A stretch of DNA of 64,000 nucleotides from Deroplatys truncata (Eukaryota; Arthropoda; Insecta; Mantodea; Mantidae). Within the stretch, counting starts at the first letter, position 1; each line of letters begins with the position of its first letter. Below are positions 56,983 through 64,000 of the stretch, one piece after another. Under the pieces are notes generated by a model. That model saw nothing but the letters and a program-made list of their open reading frames with translations. It searched no databases and was not told the origin of the DNA. A program made the position numbers and the translations under genes. The stretch is taken from the NCBI GenBank assembly GCA_030765065.1, contig CM060990.1, forward strand, positions 216,915,290 through 216,979,289, given 5' to 3'.

Positions 56983-57323
56983 AGTCACAAGGCACTGAGA
57001 AGAAATCAAAGCAGAAACTCTGTAGGGAAGATTTTCTTAAGGACCCTCCGCGTGCGCGCGGTAAGAAAAGTTCACCTTCTCCTCCTCGAAGGTTGCAGTC
57101 CCAAGATGCTCCTGGGACAAGCCACGCTCAGCGCCACCCTTCACCCATTGCCACCCAGAACCGATTCTCGGCACTTGAATCGGTTTGGCACTGAGCGCGT
57201 GGGCCCTCCCTTCGAGGAGGCCATGGAGTCTGACCAACTCCATACCAAAAGCCCGAGCCACAAGGTTAAGCTGAAGGTTATTTTGAACCGCCCTTCTAAG
57301 TAGACAGTTTATCCCTTTTATTC

Positions 57324-60300
57324 ATGGCTATCCTGACCTGGAATTTATGTGGTGTACGATCACATAGGGCGGAACTGCAACTTTTATTGCGTTTTCATTC
57401 ACCTATGGTCCTGTGTTTGCAGGAGACCAAGCTTCATCCTCACGATCCTTTTGATCTCCGAGGGTATACTCCGGTTCGCTACGATCTTGCACCGGATTAG
57501 GGTTCTCCTGCTCATAGAGGTGTCATGCTATTAGTGCGTAACGACGTTCATTTTCAGACTCTCTCGCTTATGCCCGACTTGCAAGCTGTTGCCGTTAGGA
57601 TTCAATTACCCGGCTTTTTCTTTTCTCTTTGCTCCGTCTATTCACCTCCATCGTCTCCCCTTGCTAACGCGGACATTTGAGATCTCCTGTCCTCTCTCCC
57701 AACACCATTTCTTCTGTTGCGAGATTTTAATGCCCATCACCCTCTGTGGGGTTCGCCTAAGGCTTGTGTAAGGGGAACATTTCTTTCTGACATTTTTGCT
57801 CAGTTCAACCTCTTCATCCTCAATACAGGTAAGCCTACGTTTCTTTCTGATTCTTCTGGTACATTCTCTCACTTGGACCTTGCCGTTTGCTCCATCCAGC
57901 TTGCTTGACGTCTGCAGTGGAACGTCGTCGCTGACACCTACTCCAGCGATCATTACCCCTGCATCATTTCTCCTCTGTCTCACCACGTCCAGCATTCCAG
58001 AGCACCTACCTGGATATTCCGAAAAGCAAACTGGAGACACTATTCCAGCCTCGTGTGTTTTGAGGACCAGCCCTTCACTGACGTTAACCAAATGGTGCAA
58101 GCACCTTACCTCTACGATGCTATCTGCCGCCGAACGCACAATTCCCCGTTCGTCCTCCCACCCTCGGCGCATTCCTGTTCCGGGGTGGACCGAGGACTGT
58201 CGGGACGCCGTTCGTGCCCGTAGAACTGCGCTTAGGGTGTTTTGGCGACACCCTACACTTGATAATTTTGTTAGTTTTAAACAATCGCGCGTCATGCCTC
58301 GTCGCATTATTCAGGATAGCAAGAAGGCGTCGTGGACTCGTTTTGTCGAGTCTTTTAATTGCTTCACGCCTTCCTCTGTTGTTTGGGATAAACTTCGTCC
58401 CTTCTCCGGTAAAGTGTCGCATTGTACTGTGTCTGGCCTTCAGGTTCCCAATACCACTATAGTGGATCCGGCTGCCATTGTTAACACTCTGGGTGCTACC
58501 TTTGAGGCGGTTTCCAGTTCTGACCATTATTCCGGCAGCTTTCACACTCTCAAAGACCGGCTAGATTCCGTGACCTACAATTTTCGGTCTCCTAATCAGG
58601 AGTGTTATAATGACCTTATCTCAATGAGGGTGCTGGAGAATGCCCTCCATTTCTCTAGGCACTCCGCTCCTGGGCCGGACGGCATTCATGTCTTGATGTT
58701 ACAGAACCTTTCAGCCGACAGTAAACTCTTTCTCTTACAGGTCTATAATCGTATTTGACAAGACGGCGTTTTTCCTTCAGTTTGGCGTGAAGCCACCATC
58801 GTCCCAATTCTTAAGCCTGAGAAGGATCGCCAACTACCTTCCAGCTACCGCCCTATCTCCCTCACCAGTTGCGTTTGCAAGGTGATGGAGCGCATGATCA
58901 ACGGGCAATTGACATGGTGGCTTCAGTCTCAGAACCTTCTGGCGAAAGCTCAGTGCGGGTTTCGTCGCCATCGCTCTACCATCGACCATCTGGTATCTGT
59001 GGATATATATATTATGAACGGATTTCTGAGAAAGTGTCAAATAGTGGCTGTGTTTTTTGACCTGGAGAAAGCTTATGACACTTGTTGGAGGGGCGGCATT
59101 TTACATACACTCCACGCATGGAATATACGCGATCGTCTTCCAATATTTCTTTGGGAGATTATGACGGATCGCGTCTCTCGGTTTTATCTAGTCGTTTTAT
59201 TCAAGAGAACGGTGTACTGCAGGGCTCTGTACTCAGTGTCACACTTTTTGCGATTGCTATCAACCCCATTGTTGAGTGTATTCCCCCTGGCATTTCATCG
59301 TCCCTTTCCGTTGACGATTTTGCCATTTATTGCAGTTCACAGCGGACTTGTGTGCTTGAACGCCGTCTACAGAGCTGTATCAACCGTCTCTACGCCTGGA
59401 GTAATGCCAACGGCTTTAATTTCTCCGCCGAGAAATCCGTCTGTGTTAATTTCTGGCGCCGGAAGACTTTTCCTTTGCTCTCTCTCCATCTTGGGCCGGT
59501 TTGTCTTCCATTTGCAGATGAGGCAAAATTTTGGTGGTTTATCTTCGACCGAAAGCTGAGCTGGACTTCGCACATTTGTTTATTAAAAGCAAAGTGTGAC
59601 CATTCTCTTAATCTTTTACATGTTTTAAGTGACACATCCTAGGGAGCTAATCGGACCGTCCTTCTGCGTCTTTATTGCTCATTGGTCTGATCCAAGCTTG
59701 ATTACGGGTGCATTGTCTATTCATCAGCGCATCCATCTGTGTTACGTCACTTGAATGCCGTTCACCATCGTTGCATAAGTGTCGCTACAGGGGCCTTTTC
59801 AACTAGACCTGTACCCAGTCTGTACGCTGAAGCTGCAGGGCCTCCGCTGTCCTTCAGGCGTAAGATGCTTTTGTGCAGCTATGCATGTCGACTCTCAAGC
59901 TTGCCTGACTACCCATCTTTGGCGTTATTTTTCGAGGATTTGCTTGATCAGAAATATGTAGTTTGCTCCTCTGCATTTCTCCCTCCAGGGGTTCGATTTC
60001 GCCAGCTTCTTCGGCATTTGGACATTGCGCCAGCGCCGACACTTCCCAGGGGGAAACGCGGTTTCCTCCTTGGTTGCGCGCTGAGGCCCACTTTCACCTT
60101 GGGCTAATGTCGATGCCGAAGAATTAGACCCCATCTTCGGTCCTTAGATCCGCCTTTTTAGAACTTAAGGCGCAATTCGGTGACTCTCATTTTATCTATA
60201 CTGATGGGTCTAAGACTGATGTTGGAGTAGGGTGTGCTGTTATCGATGGTCAAAGTAGTTTTACCTTTCGTTTACTGGTGCAGTGTTCGATTTTTACCGC

Positions 60301-60989
60301 CAATCTTTTTAGTGTGCCGATCTTTTTTATACATCCAGCGGCACGACTTACGGCATTGTGTTGTTTGTTCAGACTCTTAGAGTACTCTTCAAAGTATTCG
60401 CACGCTGTACACTTACTGCCCGCTCGTACAGTGCATTCATGACCTGCTGCACTCGCTTGGTGCCTCTGGCATCAGTGTCTCCTTCGTGTGGATTCCAGGT
60501 CATGTGGAAATCTCAGGGAACGAGTCTGCCGACGCCGTTGCCAAATCGGCAATTTTATCACCCAGATTTTTTTACCTCTGTTGTTCCCTCCTCAGATTTG
60601 TCTGTTATTTTATGTCACCGCATCCTCTTGCTTTGGCGCGATGAGTGGACGGCCCTCTGGGGAAACAAGTTGTGGGCGGTTAAACCTCTCCCATTAGTCT
60701 GGGGTACCTCTTCTCATTCTCGTCGGGAAGAGGTAATTTTAGCTTGTTTACGAATTGCACATTGCCTTTTTAGTCATAGATACCTGCTCAGTGGTGACCC
60801 CACACCACTGAGCAGTGTGATGCGCCCTTAACGGTGCGTCACATTTTAACAGAGTGTCAAGCTTTAGCTCTATTGCGCGTTCGTGTGTGTCTGCCTGTTG
60901 GCATAACCAACATTTTGGCAGACGACGCGCATGCTGTAGAATGTCTTTTACGTTTTATCAGTGACAGTGGTTTTAATCGGCACATTTGA
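57324..60989 (+). pseudogene. LINE ORF2 (endonuclease, RT, RNase H), broken
   Basis: ATG 57324: MAILTWNLCGVRSHRAELQL then LCLQETKLHPHDPF (endonuclease catalytic Glu), LLRDFNAHHPLWGSP (the GDFNAHH motif with G to R), and SSDHYPC near 57940. RT: SAPGPDGIHVLMLQ (58670), SYRPISLTSCVCKVMERMIN, AQCGFRRHRSTIDHLV, AVFFDLEKAYDTCWRGG (catalytic Asp), ENGVLQGSVLSVTLFAIAIN, LSVDDFAIYCS (YxDD motif with Ser). Linker: LDYGCIVYSSAHPSVLRHLN. RNase H: FIYTDGSKTDVGVGCAVIDG (60200), SVSFVWIPGHVEISGNESAD. Final HILTECQAL knuckle region near 60850. Stops at about 57499, 57660, 57906, 58756 and others; frameshifts near 59150 and 60110. Confidence 0.88.
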
Positions 60990-63900
60990 TGTGCTGAGCA
61001 TCTTTTAGTTTTGTGATTTTATATTTTCTGTTTTAATGGGGCTCTTCTCCCCGATGGACATATGGCGCTCATGTCTCTTGCATTCTACAGTTCTTGACAC
61101 ATCGTTTTACTCTTTTATTGACCATGCTTTTAGTGTGGTGGTTTTTAGAATTTGGTGTTTTGTTTTTTAGTGTTTTTGACTAAGGGGGTTTGTGTCCCGT
61201 ATTTTAGTTTTTGGATTTTAAATTTTATACATTGTAAGGGAGCTGAGAACCTAGATGTTTAGCGCCCTTAAACCCCATCTCATCATAGTAACTTCCTATC
61301 CATAGTGATGCTTAAGTATTTGATATGCTGATGACATTGCAACCTTTGTCCTTTAACCGTTAGGTTCATAGCTGGACAGCCATTCTGAAAAATACACCAG
61401 CTGACATTTTATAGGATGTACTTTCATTTCCAGTCGTATTGCGGTGAAAGGAAGCAGTCAACGTACCACTGCATTTCAAGTAGGCCAAAAAGTGGATTTT
61501 TGCTGTGGTTGTAGATTTCAGTGTCATCAGAATACATAAGCGACCTTGCACCTGGCGACCACAGGAAAGTTGTTGGAGAAAAGGATATAGAGGAAAGGCA
61601 AGAGGATGGCACCTTGAGGTACGCCAGCTTGCATGGGCTGCTCCATAGAAGGACAACCCACCTGGATGTAGAAGTGTCTGTTTTCCAGAAAACTTTGCAA
61701 CAGGTACATGAAATTTTGAAGGCCAGGAAAATGGTGATGCAGCTCATAATTTAGTCCAGCGTGCCAACACCGGTCAAATGCAGCTTCTATGTCCAAAAAC
61801 AGTGCTAACTACAAGCCCATTGTTAAATTGTTTGGTAATGTCATCTGTTAGTCTTAGTAATTGTAATTCTGTTGAATGTCCTTTTCAAAAGCCAAACTGG
61901 GATTTTGAAAGTTCATTGATTTTCAAAATTTGTTTTTGCATTCAAAGTAAAATGAGTTTATCAAACAATTTTCCAATAGCAGACAAGAGGCTAATGGGGC
62001 GATAATTTTGAGGTTGCCTGGTGTTCTTCCTTTGCTTCAGGAGTATGAGGACCTTGGCTAATTTCCAAGTTGGTGGAAAGTGATTGGAGCATAAACATGC
62101 ATTGAAAATCTTTGTATGCTTCTCCAGGGCTTTTTTGGAAGATATTTTAGATCCTCATTAGTCACCCTATCTGGGCTGATGGCTCTTCTATTAGGAAGCT
62201 TTGTAATGGACTTGTAAACTTCCTGAGGTGTGATTGGTTTTAGCTGTTGCTCTTGCTTCTTTGACACCCAAGTTTGAACCCATTGTTGAACTCTCCACTC
62301 TGTTGCAGGATTTGCTGTTGGGTTTTCTGTAAACCTGTCTTGCAGGTAACTGGTGAACATGTCAGCTTTCTTCACAGAGAGAATTGCAGGCCACATGGAT
62401 TATGGAGCGCCTCAGTGCCGATGTTGGCGCTAGCAAAATTTCGAATGCCCTTAACATGGTTTGAATGTGTGGTATGCAATGTTGTGTCCTCCAGCTGTTC
62501 AATTTTGTTTGCCCTGATTTGATGCCGAAAGGTTCTTCATAGCCATTGCACAGCAGTTTTATATTTGGGCTGGCATGTTTGCTTCCAAAGCTTTGTCAGG
62601 CACCTCCACAAGCAATGAGTTGCTCCACCTCTGTGAACTTGCAATAACTGGCCATACTTGTATATGTGGTAGCGCTTCCTTTAGCCATGAGCAGTGAGGC
62701 AGTGAAGTTGTCAATAGCGACATCAATGTCTGTCGCGCTGTAGTATAACAGCCTGGGTTATGCCATCCTGTGGATTTTGAGCATGAACCTACTCCAGTCA
62801 GTTTCTTGAGTCCAGTAAAACCAGAAGCAATAGTTTCACATATTTCAAAATGCATGGGAAGGCAATCGGAATCTAGGCTGTGATACAGAATTAGATTTTG
62901 TGAAAGGGCTGCATTTTTTGTAAGAATGATGTCCAAAACCTGGGCTCATATAACCTTGTTTTATGCCAAAAGGTGGGATCTTGGGGTGCATGTACCTCTA
63001 AGTTATCATTGTTAGTTATAAATTCGACCAGGAGATCTCCTACAATTATAACATATTCCGCCATAGCAAGGATTTTCTTGAGGTAACGTATGTAATAATG
63101 TGAACAAGGGGCCCGGTAAAGTGCCACCATCATAACCAGTTTACCGTTCACTTGAGTTTTAATTGTTGTACATTCAAATGCTTCCAAAGCCAGAAGCAAT
63201 GTATTGTTTCAGCAAAATGGCTGTCCCTCTCCCTAGTCTGCCTATTCTGTCATTCCGAAATATGTCGTACACCTTGAGCTTAAAATTCTGTGCTGGTTTT
63301 ATTTTTGTTTCGCAAATAAATGCAATATTAATTTTGTTATGCCTCAGGTAATTTTCAAGCTCATGCTGCTGATTATGGATGCTATCGGCGTTCCACAGAA
63401 GTGCACGCATTAAAATTGTACCTCCCCAGCGAGTAGCTATTTACTCAAATAAAGCAGTGGGAAAATTCATGACAGCTTTGTTTCTGCCAGATTCCTGTGC
63501 AACTTTTAAAGGTGGTCAGGAAAGGTTGCATCTTGCTAATTTTTGGCAGTAAATTTAATTCTTTAAAGAAGTTGAAAATTTCTTTTAGTCCTCCTATGTC
63601 ATCAGTGGGACCTTGGGAGAGGGGAGCTGTTGGTGGTGCAGAGTCAGTCGATGGTGGCATATCAGGAGCCGTTACATCAGTGGCGGCGCCTTTGTAGGAT
63701 AATCCCTCCTGGCATTAAGCTGGGTAAAGGATGGGAGTTTGGCATTGCTGCTGAAGCACTTGGGAGTGCCCTGGTTTGAGGGCACTCCTTGGCGGCGGCA
63801 TCCTGCATTTTGGAATCGTTCACTGCCCTGATAACTAGCAGGATGTGCCTCGGCGAGGTTAGTGCAGGAAGGTGTAGTGTCCTGCTTGTCCTTCTTAGGA

Positions 63901-64000
63901 CATTCTTCAAGGCGGTCAGTTTTGCTGACGAGGACACACCGTGTTGTCATGTTACAGAAGCGATATTTATGGCCCAACTGCTGACAGTTAAAGCACTGCG

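Larger units (their letters stand above)
55414..61289 (+). mobile_element. Nearly full-length I-type LINE (5.9 kb), nested
   Basis: It runs from cccgcaggggctcacttcgt to aaccccatctcatcatagt and is flanked by aacttcc (55407-55413 and 61290-61296). GC-rich compared with its surroundings. Contents in order: 5' UTR (55414-56000), ORF1 (about 56027-56982), ORF2 with endonuclease, reverse transcriptase, and RNase H (57324-60989), and a 300-base 3' UTR. Presence of both ORFs, RNase H and a simple terminal repeat (catcat) fits the I/Jockey superclade. Several stops and frameshifts break both ORFs. Confidence 0.9.
54950..64000 (-). mobile_element. Jockey-like LINE, minus strand, split by an I-type LINE
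   Basis: Upper part 61297-64000: gag-type ORF1 C-terminus at 64000-63672 with zinc knuckle (CFNCQQLGHKYRFC) continuing past the window; endonuclease 63410-62891 (MRALLWNADSIHNQQHELEN, FICETKIKPAQNFKL, VIIVGDLLVEFI), further 62936-62559; RT 62396-62058 (KLPNRRAISPDRVTNEDLKY) and 61796-61424 (MDIEAAFDRCWHAGLNYELH, catalytic Asp; AGVPQGAILLPFLYILFSN; YSDDTEIYN near 61540, where YADDT is usual). Lower part 55406-54950: LQNIAKK, then SVWKILCIALLTSNLTIRTE and NMPTLEEAITPALQQ, the RT C-terminal tail. It has many stops and is old. 5' end beyond the window. Confidence 0.88.

Noticed and set aside
57642-58545. Minus-strand frames of 221 and 141 codons
   Set aside because: Antisense of the GC-rich LINE ORF2; the plus strand gives clear endonuclease and RT motifs.
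1-64000. CRISPR array, bacterial operon or phage system
   Set aside because: No spaced direct repeats of that kind and no prokaryotic gene organisation; the content is eukaryotic transposons and spliced exons.

Overview
This window is eukaryotic and almost certainly arthropod, most likely insect. The evidence is AT-rich sequence with long introns, many microsatellites, and a dense, diverse set of animal transposable elements: BEL/Pao, Jockey- and I-like LINEs, Penelope-like elements, mariner/Tc1, hAT, piggyBac, Harbinger and tRNA-derived SINEs. There is no bacterial gene organisation, operon or CRISPR. The exact species cannot be read from the sequence. A large-genome insect is my guess, held weakly.

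The only host gene I can support is split over about 42 kb on the + strand. Four exons (2941-3040, 28520-28705, 39115-40065, 45100-45226) each have an acceptor AG and donor GT, stay open in one frame, and have matching codon phases at all three junctions. The first may contain the start codon; the gene continues past 45226 or beyond the window. The predicted protein is Ser/Glu-rich with basic patches. I do not recognise it.

Nearly everything else is transposable-element material inside or beyond these introns. 1-28519 (upstream and intron 1): degenerate mariner (1028-2288), a mariner derivative with internal inversion (3280-3852), BEL/Pao relic (4030-6640), a Tc1-like element carrying a nested hAT-type element that itself carries a LINE tail (7441-10710), a hAT transposase gene with spliceosomal-type introns (11105-13024), Penelope and SINE copies, a gene-like relic of an unnamed zinc-finger family (16051-17740), a Tc1/mariner-superfamily element with both ends (19434-21240), Harbinger pieces, two LINE fragments and another mariner. 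28706-39114 (intron 2): a nearly intact piggyBac element flanked by TTAA (29755-32234), a long LINE on the minus strand with a SINE inside it (33900-38260), and a 153-bp hAT MITE. 40066-45099 (intron 3): inverted SINE-like copies, then a Penelope element with a candidate hammerhead ribozyme and a LINE RT fragment ending just upstream of exon 4. 45227-64000: a mariner-like element interrupted by a 3.1-kb LINE, a second Penelope element interrupted by a short LINE, and a 5.9-kb GC-rich I-type LINE inserted into a minus-strand Jockey-like LINE that runs off the end.

The most informative signals are the clean target-site duplications, which let the insertion order be read directly: several elements rejoin into one reading frame once the inserted element is mentally removed. 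Most element genes carry stops or frameshifts and are dead. The piggyBac, the 19434-21240 element and the short LINE at 52577-53110 look youngest.
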